A DNA stretch of 64,000 nucleotides from Streptomyces sp. RKAG293 (lineage in GTDB: Bacteria > Actinomycetota > Actinomycetes > Streptomycetales > Streptomycetaceae), in the NCBI RefSeq assembly GCF_023701745.1, contig NZ_JAJOZB010000001.1:992001-1056000 (forward strand). The letters are read 5' to 3'. The notes beneath the pieces were generated by a model that saw only the letters and a list, made by a program, of their open reading frames with translations, was not told where the DNA came from and made no database searches. The stretch's first letter is position 1. Every line of letters begins with the position of its first letter. The position numbers and the translations under genes were made by a program. Below, in pieces: positions 42,116 through 51,612 of this stretch.

Positions 42116-43645
42116 ATGTCCTTGCGTGCGGACACCTCCGACCCCGTTCCCTCCCTCGACCACATGCCCGAGATCGGCGTCGTGGCCGCGGAGGAATCCG
42201 GGCCAGGGGCCGGCCCGGACGACATCTGGGGGATGCCGGTCGCCGAGGGCGGCGAACTGCCCGCCGACGTGGGACTGACCCCGGCCGCGGCCGGGGCGGC
42301 CGGTTTCACCGGGCGCGTCGGACAGACGCTGGTGTGCGCGCACGCTCAGGGCACGCCGGTGGTGCTCTACGGCATCGGCGACCCGCAGACCGCCGACCCC
42401 GCCTCGCTGCGCGACGCGGCGGCCGCGTTCGCCCTGGCCGCCGGGCGCTCCGCGCGGCTGACGCTGCTCACCCCGGTCGGCGCGGGCGTGGACAGCCTGG
42501 TCGCGGCGCAGGCACTGGTCGAGGGCACGCTGCTGGCCCGCTACGCCTTCGAGCCGCTCAAGAGCGACACCGGGACCGTCCCCGTCCGGAGCCTGACCCT
42601 CGTGGTGCCCGCGCACGACACCGACGCCGCCGACCGCGGGGCGCGGCGCGGCGGGCTCCTGGCGAAGGCCACCCTGCTGGCCAGGGATCTGGCCAACTCC
42701 CCGCCGAACCTGCTCACCGCCACCCGGCTGGCCGACTGCGCGACGCGCGTCGGCGCCCTGAGCGGTCTGGACGTCGAGGTCTTCGACCAGGACGCACTGC
42801 GGGAGTTGGGCTGCGGCGGGCTGCTGGGGGTCAACGCGGGCAGCACGGAACCGGCCCGCATGATCAAGCTGACCTATCGGCCCCCCGCCGCCGGCCCCGA
42901 GGTGCCCCGGCTGGCGCTGGTCGGCAAGGGCATCACGTACGACTCGGGCGGCATCAGCCTCAAGCCCGCCGACGCGGTGCACGCCACGATGAAGAACGAC
43001 ATGTCCGGTGCCGGAGCGATCCTGGCGGCCATGTCGGTGCTGTCCGCACTGCACTGCCCCACCTTCGTGACCGGCTATCTGATGTGCACGGACAACATGC
43101 CCTCGGGGTCCGCGACCAAGCTCGGCGATGTGCTCACCCTGCGCGGCGGTACGACCGTCGAGGTGCTGAACACCGACGCCGAGGGACGGCTGGTGATGGC
43201 GGACGCCCTCGTCCTGGCCACCGAGGAGCCCACCGACGCCGTCGTCGACATCGCCACCCTCACCGGCGCGAGCCTGCGGGCGCTCGGCCCGCAGATCGCC
43301 GCGGTGTTCGGCAACGCGCAACCGCTGGTGGACCAGGTGCTGGAAGCGGCCCGGCGCACCGACGAGCCCGTCTGGCAGCTGCCCCTGGCCCGGCGATACC
43401 GCGGTGAACTGGACTCGGACGTCGCCGACCTCAAGAACATCGGCGGGCCCAACGGCGGGGCGATCCACGCTGCCCTGTTCCTCGAGGAGTTCGTCGCCGG
43501 GCGCGCCTGGGCGCACATCGACATCGCCGGCACGGCCCAGAACGACACCGCCTCGTCCTGGCGTCCCCGGGGCTGCACGGGCTTCGGCGCCCGACTGCTG
43601 ACCGAACTCGCACTCGGCTTCACCCGGGAACCCGAAGACTCCTAG
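42116..43645 (+). CDS. pepA: Leucyl aminopeptidase (M17)
   Basis: A 509-aa cytoplasmic dizinc aminopeptidase that removes N-terminal residues. The metal and catalytic motifs are VGKGITYDSGGISLKP, MKNDMSGAGAIL and the family signature NTDAEGRLVMADAL. The C-terminal IGGPNGGAIHAALFLEEFV is also typical. The ATG at 42116 follows AAAGG. It stands alone, followed by a hairpin and by the promoter of the next unit. Confidence 0.95.
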   Translation: MSLRADTSDPVPSLDHMPEIGVVAAEESGPGAGPDDIWGMPVAEGGELPADVGLTPAAAGAAGFTGRVGQTLVCAHAQGTPVVLYGIGDPQTADPASLRDAAAAFALAAGRSARLTLLTPVGAGVDSLVAAQALVEGTLLARYAFEPLKSDTGTVPVRSLTLVVPAHDTDAADRGARRGGLLAKATLLARDLANSPPNLLTATRLADCATRVGALSGLDVEVFDQDALRELGCGGLLGVNAGSTEPARMIKLTYRPPAAGPEVPRLALVGKGITYDSGGISLKPADAVHATMKNDMSGAGAILAAMSVLSALHCPTFVTGYLMCTDNMPSGSATKLGDVLTLRGGTTVEVLNTDAEGRLVMADALVLATEEPTDAVVDIATLTGASLRALGPQIAAVFGNAQPLVDQVLEAARRTDEPVWQLPLARRYRGELDSDVADLKNIGGPNGGAIHAALFLEEFVAGRAWAHIDIAGTAQNDTASSWRPRGCTGFGARLLTELALGFTREPEDS

Positions 43646-43662
43646 GCCCTGTCTTCACAGTG

Positions 43663-43680
43663 GCCCCCTGCCCGGCGGGG
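43663..43680. terminator. Short GC-rich hairpin after pepA
   Basis: A run of C (CCCCCTGCCC) pairs with GGCGGGGG about twenty bases after the pepA stop. It lies immediately before the next promoter and is a plausible terminator. Confidence 0.35.
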
Positions 43681-43686
43681 GTCTCA

Positions 43687-43716
43687 TTGACACGCTCCGC
43701 TCGGCGTGCCTAGCTT
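43687..43716 (+). promoter_or_regulatory. Sigma-70-like promoter of the leader peptide-GNAT unit
   Basis: TTGACA (43687-43692) and TAGCTT (43711-43716) with an 18-base spacer, a good match to the vegetative consensus. Transcription would begin near 43723, about 40 bases before the leader peptide start. Confidence 0.6.
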
Positions 43717-43760
43717 ACGGCCGGAGCCCCTCCGGCGGACGCGAGGCCCGCACGGGCAGA

Positions 43761-43889
43761 ATGACGATGGTGAACGGTATGTACGCAGGTCCGGGGATGG
43801 CCGCGTGGCGACGCCACGGCCGGGCCTCGGCGTTCCTGCGACGGCACATCGATCTGCAGCGGGTCAGCAGCGCCCTCTGTCGCGGCTGA
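43761..43889 (+). CDS. HIDLQR-type leader peptide, 42 aa, upstream of GNAT
   Basis: A short ORF ending RRHIDLQRVSSALCRG. The HIDLxR...S.LC ending is that of the actinomycete leader peptides found before sulfur-metabolism operons, thought to sense cysteine supply by ribosome stalling at the terminal Cys codon. Several in-frame starts exist (43761, 43767, 43779, 43797). It is 42 codons long, like the second such peptide at 45845. Its downstream gene is an acetyltransferase, not a known sulfur gene. Confidence 0.72.
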   Translation: MTMVNGMYAGPGMAAWRRHGRASAFLRRHIDLQRVSSALCRG

Positions 43890-43970
43890 ACTCCGGGCTG
43901 ACGACCGTCCCGCGAACCGCCCCGTAGCCGCAGAAGCAGCACCGTGCCAGAACGGAGAGTCCCCACCACC

Positions 43971-44717
43971 ATGCCCACAGGTCTCCATCCCCCGCACCCC
44001 TCGGATCAGGACGCGGCCGCGCCGCCGCACGTCCTGGACAACCCGGCATGGGCCGCACTGACGGGCCCGCACCGCCACCTCGCCGAGATCCGCGGGGCCG
44101 CCGCCCGCTATCAGTCCGACGTGTCGCCGTTCGTGGCGCTCGCCGACGCCGAGGATCCACGCGGCTGGAAGGACCTGGCCGAACTGATGGAGCCGGGCCT
44201 CACCATCGCCGTCACGGGAACCGTGGCCGTCCCCGAGGACTGGGAGACCATCGACTCCGGCTATGGAGTGCAACTCGTCGACACCGCGCTGCGCGCCGAG
44301 GCCGAGCCGGAGGCGGTGCGGCTGGGCCCCGCCGACGTTCCGGAGATGCTGGATCTCGTCGCCCGCACCCAGCCGGGCCCGTTCCTGCCCCGCACCATCG
44401 AACTCGGTGCCTACTACGGGGTCCGCCGGGACGGCCGGCTCGTCGCGATGGCCGGGGAGCGGCTGCGGGTCCCCGGCTGGACGGAGATCAGCGCCGTGTG
44501 CACCGACCCGGACCATCGCGGGTCCGGGCTGGCGACGCGGCTGATCCGCCACGCCGCCGCCGGTATCCGCGAGCGGGGGGACACCCCGTTCCTGCATGCG
44601 GCGGAGTCCAACACCGGCGCCGTCCGGCTGTACGAGTCGATCGGCTTCACCCTGCGCCGCAGAACGCTCTTCACCTTCGTCCGGGTCCCGGACAGCGCGC
44701 AACGCCGCCCCGAGTGA
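43971..44717 (+). CDS. GNAT-family N-acetyltransferase
   Basis: A 248-aa protein. The C-terminal half is a GNAT fold with the acetyl-CoA loop CTDPDHRGSGLATRLIRHAA and the final HAAESNTGAVRLYESIGFTLRRR. The N-terminal 120 residues (ALTGPHRHLAEIRGAAARYQ...) form an added domain seen in FR47-like actinomycete acetyltransferases. The ATG at 43971 follows GGAGA. It is preceded by a cysteine-ended leader peptide, which suggests control by cysteine or sulfur status; the acceptor substrate is unknown. Confidence 0.88.
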   Translation: MPTGLHPPHPSDQDAAAPPHVLDNPAWAALTGPHRHLAEIRGAAARYQSDVSPFVALADAEDPRGWKDLAELMEPGLTIAVTGTVAVPEDWETIDSGYGVQLVDTALRAEAEPEAVRLGPADVPEMLDLVARTQPGPFLPRTIELGAYYGVRRDGRLVAMAGERLRVPGWTEISAVCTDPDHRGSGLATRLIRHAAAGIRERGDTPFLHAAESNTGAVRLYESIGFTLRRRTLFTFVRVPDSAQRRPE

Positions 44718-44821
44718 CCGCCGGGTCAGGGCTCCAGCAGCGTGGTGCAAGTGCTTGTCTTGTCCTGTCCGGCTCGTCCCCCGGCCCTCTCCAGCTCCTC
44801 GACCAGAAGTGTGAGATACCG

Positions 44822-45742
44822 ATGCCCAAGGCCTATGTGTTCTCCCGGTTCGGCGGTCCCGAGACCGAGTCCTTCGCCGACGTGCCCCGGCCGGTGCCCG
44901 GCGCCGGCCAACTCCTGGTGGCGGTACGGGCCGCCGGGGTCAATCCGGTCGACTGGAAGCGCCGGACGGGATACGTCCAGGCCAACGCGCCGGCCGTGGA
45001 GCTGCCCGCGGTGCTGGGCGGTGAGGTCTCCGGTGTGGTGGAGCAGGTGGGCGACGGCGTCGAGGGGTACGCGGTCGGGGACGCCGTGTTCGGCAATCCC
45101 CTCACCGGCGGGTATGCCGAGTACACGCTGCTGCCGGTGGCCAGCACCTCGCACAAGCCCGCTGGGGTGTCCTGGGCCGACGCCGCGACGCTGCCCGTCG
45201 CCGTGGCGACCGCGTACGACGGTCTGCAGCAGCTCGATCTGCCGGCCGGCTCGACGCTCCTGATCAACGGTGTCGGCGGCGGAGTGGGCAGCGCCGCCGC
45301 GCAGATCGCCACCCACCGGGGTCTGCGGGTGGTCGGCACCGCGAGCGCGGCGAAGAAGGAGTTCGTCGAGTCCCTCGGGGTCGTGCACGTCGCGTCGGGA
45401 TCCGGCGTGGCGGACCGGGTGCGCGCGGCGGCGCCCGAAGGCGTCGACGCGGTCTTCGACCTGGTCGGCGGCGCGTCCCTGGAGGAGGTCGCCGCGCTCC
45501 TGGCGGACCCCGCGGCGCTGATCAGCGGTCCCGACAAGGTGAACGTCGTCAAGCTCGGCGGGTCGACGGTGGCGAGGAAGCGGAACACCGAAGTGCTGCA
45601 CGCCGTGGCGGAGTTGGTCGCCGAGGGAGCCCTCGACCCGTTCGTGACCCGGACCTTCCCCTTCGAGCAGGCCGGCCAGGCGCTGCGCGCCGTGGAGGAG
45701 GGCCACACCCGGGGCAAGGTCGTGATCGAGGTCTCGCGGTAG
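44822..45742 (+). CDS. NADP-dependent zinc-independent oxidoreductase (quinone reductase-like)
   Basis: A 306-aa medium-chain dehydrogenase of the quinone oxidoreductase group: MPKAYVFSRFGGPE, AAGVNPVDWKRRTGY, the nucleotide loop INGVGGGVGSAAAQIATHRG and FDLVGGASLEEVAALL. The catalytic zinc ligands of alcohol dehydrogenases are absent. The C-terminal EQAGQALRAVEEGHTRGKVVIEV is typical. It stands between the GNAT gene and the second leader peptide, and may serve the latter operon's redox chemistry or be separate. Confidence 0.9.
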   Translation: MPKAYVFSRFGGPETESFADVPRPVPGAGQLLVAVRAAGVNPVDWKRRTGYVQANAPAVELPAVLGGEVSGVVEQVGDGVEGYAVGDAVFGNPLTGGYAEYTLLPVASTSHKPAGVSWADAATLPVAVATAYDGLQQLDLPAGSTLLINGVGGGVGSAAAQIATHRGLRVVGTASAAKKEFVESLGVVHVASGSGVADRVRAAAPEGVDAVFDLVGGASLEEVAALLADPAALISGPDKVNVVKLGGSTVARKRNTEVLHAVAELVAEGALDPFVTRTFPFEQAGQALRAVEEGHTRGKVVIEVSR

Positions 45743-45844
45743 ACCGGGGCGGGGCGGCCGGCGGGCATTGCGCCGGGCAATACCCGCGGGATAGCGTCGA
45801 TATGAGGTGACGAGGCCACCGGCCGTTCGAACCGGAGAGGGGTG

Positions 45845-45973
45845 ATGACGATGCGGACAGCACCCGGTCGCGTCGTCGTCGGCACTCTCGACCCCCGCGG
45901 GCCCGTCGTCCATCTCTACGGACGGCAGCACATCGATCTGCAACGGATCGCCGGCTCCCTCTGTTGTCCCTGA
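45845..45973 (+). CDS. HIDLQR-type leader peptide, 42 aa, upstream of the monooxygenase operon
   Basis: A short ORF after a strong GGAGAGGGG site, starting MTMRTAPGRVVV and ending GRQHIDLQRIAGSLCCP with two adjacent Cys codons (TGTTGT) just before the stop. This is the pattern of cysteine-responsive leader peptides. It lies 75 bases before three flavin-dependent monooxygenase genes. Near-identical DNA occurs in the leader at 43761-43889. It is predicted to attenuate the operon when cysteine is plentiful. Confidence 0.82.
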   Translation: MTMRTAPGRVVVGTLDPRGPVVHLYGRQHIDLQRIAGSLCCP

Positions 45974-46047
45974 TCTGACTCCCTGCTGACGCTCGCGCCC
46001 CCGGGGCGGCGCGTCCTCATCCGGTCGATCAGGAAGGCAACCACGCC

Positions 46048-47313
46048 ATGTCCGCATCCCTGAACCCGTTGCATCTCGCCGTAGCGCTCGACGACGCCGG
46101 CTGGCACCCCGCCGCCTGGCGGGAGCCGGGGGCCCGCCCCCGGGACCTGCTCACCGCCGGCTACTGGGCCGACGCCGTCGCCGAGGCCGAGCGCGGGCTG
46201 CTGGACTTCGTGACGTTCGAGGACTCCCTCGCCCTCCAGTCCGCCGGCCGCACCGGTCCTGACGACCGCACCGACCAGGTGCGCGGCCGGCTGGACGCGG
46301 TTCTCGTCGCGGCCCGGGTCGCCCCGCTGACCACGCACATCGGGCTGGTACCGACCGCGGTCGCCACCCACACCGAGCCGTTCCACCTCTCGAAGGCGAT
46401 AGCCACCCTCGACTACGTCAGCTCCGGCCGCGCCGGACTACGGGTCCGGGTGTCGGCCCGGCCCGACGAGGCGGCGCACTTCGGGCGCCGTTCCTTCCCG
46501 CCGTTCGGCGCCGCGGAGCCGGGTGGGCCGCACGTGCCGGACCTGGTGACCGAGTTGTACGACGAGGCGGCCGACTACGTCGAGGTGGTGCGCCGGCTGT
46601 GGGACAGCTGGGAGGACGACGCGGAGATCCGGGAGGTGGCCACCGGCCGGTTCATCGACCGGAACAAGCTGCACTACGCCGACTTCCACGGCCGGCACTT
46701 CAGCGTGAAGGGCCCCTCGATCACCCCGCGCCCGCCGCAGGGGCAGCCCGTCGTGACCGCCCTCGCCGACTCGGCCGTGCCGTACCGGCTGGTGGCCCGT
46801 GCGGCGGACGTCGGCTACGTCACCGCGCACGACGCCGACGAGGCCCGCACGGTCGTCGCCGCGGTCCGCGCCGAGCAGGAGGCCGCGGGACGGAACGACG
46901 ACACCGTGCACGTCTTCGGCGACCTGGTGGTCTTCCTCGACGAGCGGCCCGGGGTCGCACGGACGCGCCGGGACCGGCTCGACGCCCTGGCGGGTGAGAC
47001 CTGGACGAGCGACGCCGAGGTGTTCACCGGAACGCCGTCGCAACTGGCCGATCTGCTCCTGGAACGGCGGCGGGCCGGACTCACCGGCTTCCGGCTGCGC
47101 CCCGCCACCATCGGCCGCGACCTGCCGGCGATCACGCGCGGTCTGGTGCCCGAGCTCCAGGCCCGCGGCGCCTTCCGCCGTTCCTACGAGGCCCGGACGC
47201 TGCGCGGGCTGCTCGGCCTCCCGCGCCCCGCCAACCGCTATGCCACCGCCGCTACCGCCGTTACCGCCGCCACTGCCGGCATCACCGGTGCCGCCGGCAC
47301 CGTCGGCGCCTGA
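46048..47313 (+). CDS. LLM-class flavin-dependent monooxygenase (first of three)
   Basis: A 421-aa bacterial-luciferase-like TIM barrel of the NtaA/SnaA/DszA type: FVTFEDSLALQS, ATHTEPFHLSKAIATLDYVSSGRAGLRV and KGPSITPRPPQGQPVV. Such enzymes use FMNH2 and O2 to oxidise small S- or N-compounds. The C-terminal 30 residues are low-complexity Ala/Thr/Gly. It is the first structural gene after the cysteine leader peptide, 22 bases before the second monooxygenase. Confidence 0.88.
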   Translation: MSASLNPLHLAVALDDAGWHPAAWREPGARPRDLLTAGYWADAVAEAERGLLDFVTFEDSLALQSAGRTGPDDRTDQVRGRLDAVLVAARVAPLTTHIGLVPTAVATHTEPFHLSKAIATLDYVSSGRAGLRVRVSARPDEAAHFGRRSFPPFGAAEPGGPHVPDLVTELYDEAADYVEVVRRLWDSWEDDAEIREVATGRFIDRNKLHYADFHGRHFSVKGPSITPRPPQGQPVVTALADSAVPYRLVARAADVGYVTAHDADEARTVVAAVRAEQEAAGRNDDTVHVFGDLVVFLDERPGVARTRRDRLDALAGETWTSDAEVFTGTPSQLADLLLERRRAGLTGFRLRPATIGRDLPAITRGLVPELQARGAFRRSYEARTLRGLLGLPRPANRYATAATAVTAATAGITGAAGTVGA

Positions 47314-47334
47314 GCCGGAGGGATCCGACCGACC

Positions 47335-48729
47335 ATGAGCAAGCCCCTCAAGCAGATCCATCTCGCGGCGCATTTCCCCGGCGTCAACAACACCACCGTG
47401 TGGAGCGACCCGGAGGTCGGCAGCCACATCGAGTTCAGCTCGTTCGCGCACTTCGCCCGTACCGCGGAGCGGGCCAGGTTCGACTTCCTGTTCCTCGCCG
47501 AGGGCCTGCGGCTGCGCGAACAGGGCGGCGAGATCTACGACCTCGATGTCGTGGGCCGCCCCGACACGTTCACCGTGCTCGCCGCACTCGCCGCGGTGAC
47601 CGAGCGGATCGGCCTGACCGGCACGATCAACTCCACGTTCAACGAGCCCTACGAGGTCGCCCGCCAGTTCGCCAGCCTCGACCACCTCTCCGGCGGCCGC
47701 GCGGCCTGGAACGTCGTCACCTCCTGGGACGCCTTCACCGGCGAGAACTTCCGGCGCGGCGGCTTTCTCGCGCAGGACGACCGCTACTCACGCGCCGAGC
47801 AGTTCCTGCGCACCTCATGGGAGCTGTTCGACTCCTGGCAGGACGACGAGATCGTCGCCGACACGGAGTCCGGCCGGTTCCTCCGCGATCCCCGGGCGGG
47901 CGAATTCCACCACCGCGACCAGCACTTCGACATCGCCGGCCGGTTCAACGTCCCCCGCAGCCCGCAGGGCCGCCCCGTCATCTTCCAGGCGGGCGACTCC
48001 GAGGAGGGACGCGAGTTCGCGGCGGCCACCGCCGACGCGATCTTCAGCCGGCACAGCACCCTCGACGCCGGCCGGGCGTTCTACACCGACGTCAAGGACC
48101 GACTCGCGCGCCATCAGCGCACCCGCGACGAGCTGCTGATCCTGCCCGCCGCGACGTTCGTGCTCGGTGACACCGACGCCGAGGCACGCGACCGCGCGCA
48201 CGACGTCCGCAGGGCGCAGGTCAGCGGGCAGACCGCGATCAAGTACCTGGAACAGCTGTGGAACCGCGACCTGTCGGGCTACGACCCGGACGGTCCGCTG
48301 CCCGAGATCGACCCCGACCCGGGCGAACACACGGTCGCGCGGGGCCGGGCCAGCGTGCGGATGTTCCGCGATCCGCTGGCCACCGCGAAGGAATGGCGGC
48401 AGAAGGCGGAGGCCGGCGGGCTGTCGATCCGCGAACTCGTGATCGAGACCACCGGCCGCCAGACCTTCGTCGGCTCCCCGTCGACCGTCGCGACCACCAT
48501 CAATGACTTCGTCCAGGCCGACGCGAGCGACGGCTTCATCCTCGTCCCGCACGTCACCCCGGGCGGACTCGACGCGTTCGCCGACACGGTCGTCCCCCTG
48601 CTCCAGGAGCGGGGCGTCTTCCGGCACGACTACGAGGGCAGCACACTCCGCGACCACCTCGGCCTGGACCGGCCACCGGCCAGGAACAGCACCCGGAGCA
48701 ACGACAGTACGAAGAAGGCGGCGTCGTGA
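47335..48729 (+). CDS. LLM-class flavin-dependent monooxygenase (second; NtaA/SnaA/DszA type)
   Basis: A 464-aa luciferase-like enzyme with classic family segments: [23 protein letters not shown], the [32 protein letters not shown] region and [22 protein letters not shown]. It is closest in layout to nitrilotriacetate and dibenzothiophene-sulfone monooxygenases. It overlaps the third monooxygenase by GTGA, so the two are coupled. The FMN reductase that must feed it is not in this operon. Confidence 0.92.
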   Translation: MSKPLKQIHLAAHFPGVNNTTVWSDPEVGSHIEFSSFAHFARTAERARFDFLFLAEGLRLREQGGEIYDLDVVGRPDTFTVLAALAAVTERIGLTGTINSTFNEPYEVARQFASLDHLSGGRAAWNVVTSWDAFTGENFRRGGFLAQDDRYSRAEQFLRTSWELFDSWQDDEIVADTESGRFLRDPRAGEFHHRDQHFDIAGRFNVPRSPQGRPVIFQAGDSEEGREFAAATADAIFSRHSTLDAGRAFYTDVKDRLARHQRTRDELLILPAATFVLGDTDAEARDRAHDVRRAQVSGQTAIKYLEQLWNRDLSGYDPDGPLPEIDPDPGEHTVARGRASVRMFRDPLATAKEWRQKAEAGGLSIRELVIETTGRQTFVGSPSTVATTINDFVQADASDGFILVPHVTPGGLDAFADTVVPLLQERGVFRHDYEGSTLRDHLGLDRPPARNSTRSNDSTKKAAS

Positions 48730-50006
48730 CGGAACTTCCTTCGGATCGCGCTCAACGCGGCACCTCCCAGGCCCCGTCCGCGGACCCCTCCCCCGGCGCC
48801 TCCCCCGAACTCCGTCCGGGGGGACCCCCAGCGGCGCCCTCCGTACCGCTGTCCGTCCTCGACCTGGCGCCCATCAGCTCCGGTTCCACCGCGGCCCAGG
48901 CACTGCGGAACACCGTCGACCTGGCGCAGCGCGCCGAGGCCGCCGGATATCACCGCTACTGGCTGGCCGAACACCACCTCACCACCGGTGTCGCCGGGGT
49001 GTCACCGGCCCTGCTGATCCAGCTCGTCGCGGCCGCGACCGAGCGGATCCGGGTCGGCGCCGGCGCGGTCCAGCTGGGCCACCGCACCCCGCTGTCGGTG
49101 GTGGAGGAGTTCGGGCTGCTCGACGCCCTGCACCCGGGCCGGATCGACCTCGGCCTGGGCCGCTCGGGTTTTCGCAAGCCCGGCGCCTCCGCGCCCGCAC
49201 CCGCACCGGGCCCGGCCGCCGCGACGCCGCCCGCCGGGCCCCGCCACACCCCCGAGGGGCTGCTGATCCCCGCGCCCTATGACATCAGCCGGCTCATCGG
49301 CTCCCCGCTGCTCGCCCGCTACACCGAGCTCGTCCAGTTCCCGGGCGCCGAACTCCCCGACTACCGCGACCAGGTGGAACAGATCCTGGCGCTGGTGCGC
49401 GGCGACTACCTCACCGAGGGCGGTCTCGAGGCCCATGCCGTTCCCGGTGAGGGAGCCGATCTGCAGGTGTGGATCCTGGGCAGCAGCGCCGGGGCGAGCG
49501 CCCGCGCCGCCGGCGCGCTCGGGCTGCCCTTCGCGGCGAACTACCACGTCAGCCCGGCCGCGGTACTGGAGGCCGTGGCCGCCTACCGCGAGGCGTTCAA
49601 GCCCTCGACGGTGCTGGACCGTCCCCATGTCCTGGTCTCCGCCGACGTGGTGGTGGCCGAGGACGACGACAGCGCGCGCCGGCTCGCGGCCCCGTACGCC
49701 CTGTGGGTGCACAGCATCCGCTCGGGCCGGGGCGCGATCCCGTTCCCCACCCCGGAGGAGGCCGCCGGGCACGTGTGGACCGAGGAGCAGCGTGCCCTCG
49801 TCGACGACCGGGTGCGGACCCAGTTCACCGGCTCGCCGCAGACGGTCGTCGAGCGGCTGCGGGTCCTGCAACGGGCCACCGGAGCCGACGAGTTGCTCGT
49901 CACCACCATCACCCACGACCACCAGGACCGGATCCGCTCCTTCGACCTGCTGGCGCACGCCTGGCAGGACGTGGTCAGCGGCAAGCTCGACGAGGTCGTC
50001 GTCTAG
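48726..50006 (+). CDS. LLM-class flavin-dependent monooxygenase (third; luciferase-like)
   Basis: A 426-aa protein of the alkanal-monooxygenase-like group: [86 protein letters not shown], and a late [12 protein letters not shown]. The first 35 residues are Pro/Ser-rich. A Pro/Ala-rich insert after SGF breaks the barrel near 160. The GTG start overlaps the previous stop. It oxidises an unknown small substrate. Confidence 0.9.
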   Translation: MTELPSDRAQRGTSQAPSADPSPGASPELRPGGPPAAPSVPLSVLDLAPISSGSTAAQALRNTVDLAQRAEAAGYHRYWLAEHHLTTGVAGVSPALLIQLVAAATERIRVGAGAVQLGHRTPLSVVEEFGLLDALHPGRIDLGLGRSGFRKPGASAPAPAPGPAAATPPAGPRHTPEGLLIPAPYDISRLIGSPLLARYTELVQFPGAELPDYRDQVEQILALVRGDYLTEGGLEAHAVPGEGADLQVWILGSSAGASARAAGALGLPFAANYHVSPAAVLEAVAAYREAFKPSTVLDRPHVLVSADVVVAEDDDSARRLAAPYALWVHSIRSGRGAIPFPTPEEAAGHVWTEEQRALVDDRVRTQFTGSPQTVVERLRVLQRATGADELLVTTITHDHQDRIRSFDLLAHAWQDVVSGKLDEVVV

Positions 50007-50280
50007 CGCCGCGCCGGGCGCGGCGACATGGAGGGGTCAGGGCCGACGGGTCGTGGCCCCTCGTGGCTGTGCTGCCTATGAGCTGCGGTCACAGGATGAT
50101 CGCCTGTCTGGCTGGCCGTTGCGCGGCGGCCCACGATGGTGGGGCCGGACGGCCCCGACCCCGCCGGAGCCGCACCCCGCCGTCCCGCCCCGTCCCTGCC
50201 CCGCCGCGCCGCAGCGCGCCGCGGGAGCCGGTCCGGGTTCCCCTGGCTCCGGATCCCCGCTCGAAAAGGCTGTGATTCCC

Positions 50281-51555
50281 TTGAGCCGCACTTCCGGCGC
50301 ACCCGCTGAGCCGGCCGCCGCGCCCGAGACCTACGACTGGCTGCGCTATGCCGGCGTGTTCGTGCTGCTGTTCCTGTTCGGGACCGAGACGTTCCTGGTC
50401 TCCCCGCTGCTTCCGACCATCGCGGGGGACATCGGCGTCAGCGAGACGGCCGCCGCCTCCAGCGTCACCGCCTACGTACTCGTCTACGCCGTCTGCGCGC
50501 CGTTCCTCGGCCTGCTCAGCGACCGGATCGGGCGACGGCAGACGCTGCTCGCCGGCACCGCGCTGTTCATCGTGTCCAACGCCGCCGCCGCGCTCTCGAC
50601 CGGGCTGGCACCGCTGGTGCTCTCCCGGGCGGTCGCGGGGCTGGCGGCGGCCGCGGCGGGGCCCGCGATCTGGGCGCACATCGCCGAGACGGCCCCTGAC
50701 CGCTTCCGGGGCCGGGCGCTCGGGCTGGGCATGGCGCTGTTCTCCTGCGGGCAGGTCGTCGGAGTGCCGCTGGGCAGTGCGCTGGCCGGGATCGCCGGAT
50801 GGCGTTCGGCCTTCGTGGCGCTGGCGATCGGCACCGCGGCGGCGCTGCCGCTGCTCCTGCGCCAGGTCGCGGCGACCCCGCGCCCGGCAGCGGCGATCGG
50901 CGCGGTCAGGGCCGTACTGGCCGGCTGGACGGACCCCGCACTGCGCAGGGCCCTGCTGGTCAACACCGTCTTCCACGCGGCCAACCTCGGGGCGTACACC
51001 TTCCTCGGGGCCCTGCTGGTCCACCGGTTCGATCTCTCCGTGGCTCAACTCGGCCTGGTCGGGATCCTGGTCGGCGCGGGCAGTGTGACCGGCTCGCTCG
51101 CCGCCGGGCGCCTCGGTGACCGGGCGCGGGCGGCCGGCCGGTCCCATCTGCCGCTGCTCGGGCTGTGGGGCGTGTTGCTCGCCGTGGGGGTCGCCCTCTC
51201 CGCCGGCGGTCCCGGTCTGATCGCGGCGCTCGTCGGGGTGACGGTGTGGTTCGTGGCCAGCGGCGGCTTCGTGACCGATCAGCAGACCCTGGCGGGCACG
51301 GTCGCGCCGGAGCTGCGCGCCACCTCCAGCGCCTGGCTGACCTCGACGATGTACGCCGGAACGGGCGTGGGGGCCTGGGCCGTCGGAGCCTTCGGGGACG
51401 TTTCGACCGGCACGCTGGTCATCGGAGTGGGTCTCGCGCTGCTCGGCGCGCTGGGAGGTCTGGCGGTCAGTCACGGCCTGCGCACGCCGTCGGACCCCGG
51501 TCAGGCTTCCGGTCGCCGGTCGGACGGCGTCGAGGAGGCCGCCGAGAGCGTCTGA
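50281..51555 (+). CDS. MFS transporter linked to the monooxygenase operon
   Basis: A 424-aa permease with 12 hydrophobic segments: VFVLLFLFGTETFLVSPLLPTIA, motif A as GLLSDRIGRRQTLLAG, and GRALGLGMALFSCGQVVGVPLGSALAGIAGWR. It resembles the sugar/drug arabinose-efflux-like group. The TTG at 50281 sits eleven bases after AAAAGG; a GTG at 50272 is alternative and overlaps the stop of a small upstream ORF. It is probably the last gene of the sulfur-compound operon, exporting or importing its substrate, and is followed by a strong palindromic terminator. Confidence 0.87.
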   Translation: MSRTSGAPAEPAAAPETYDWLRYAGVFVLLFLFGTETFLVSPLLPTIAGDIGVSETAAASSVTAYVLVYAVCAPFLGLLSDRIGRRQTLLAGTALFIVSNAAAALSTGLAPLVLSRAVAGLAAAAAGPAIWAHIAETAPDRFRGRALGLGMALFSCGQVVGVPLGSALAGIAGWRSAFVALAIGTAAALPLLLRQVAATPRPAAAIGAVRAVLAGWTDPALRRALLVNTVFHAANLGAYTFLGALLVHRFDLSVAQLGLVGILVGAGSVTGSLAAGRLGDRARAAGRSHLPLLGLWGVLLAVGVALSAGGPGLIAALVGVTVWFVASGGFVTDQQTLAGTVAPELRATSSAWLTSTMYAGTGVGAWAVGAFGDVSTGTLVIGVGLALLGALGGLAVSHGLRTPSDPGQASGRRSDGVEEAAESV

Positions 51556-51566
51556 CGTGGGCAGCG

Positions 51567-51602
51567 AAGTGGGGGGAAGGGCCGCGGCCCTTCCCCCCAC
51601 TT
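51567..51602. terminator. 36-bp perfect palindrome, bidirectional terminator
   Basis: The 17-base arm starting AAGTGGGGGGAAGGG (51567-51583) and its exact complement (51586-51602) are joined by a GC dinucleotide, making a perfect palindrome. It lies between the ends of the convergent MFS and XRE genes, so it can stop transcription from both sides. Confidence 0.85.
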
Positions 51603-51612
51603 CCTTGTCGTC

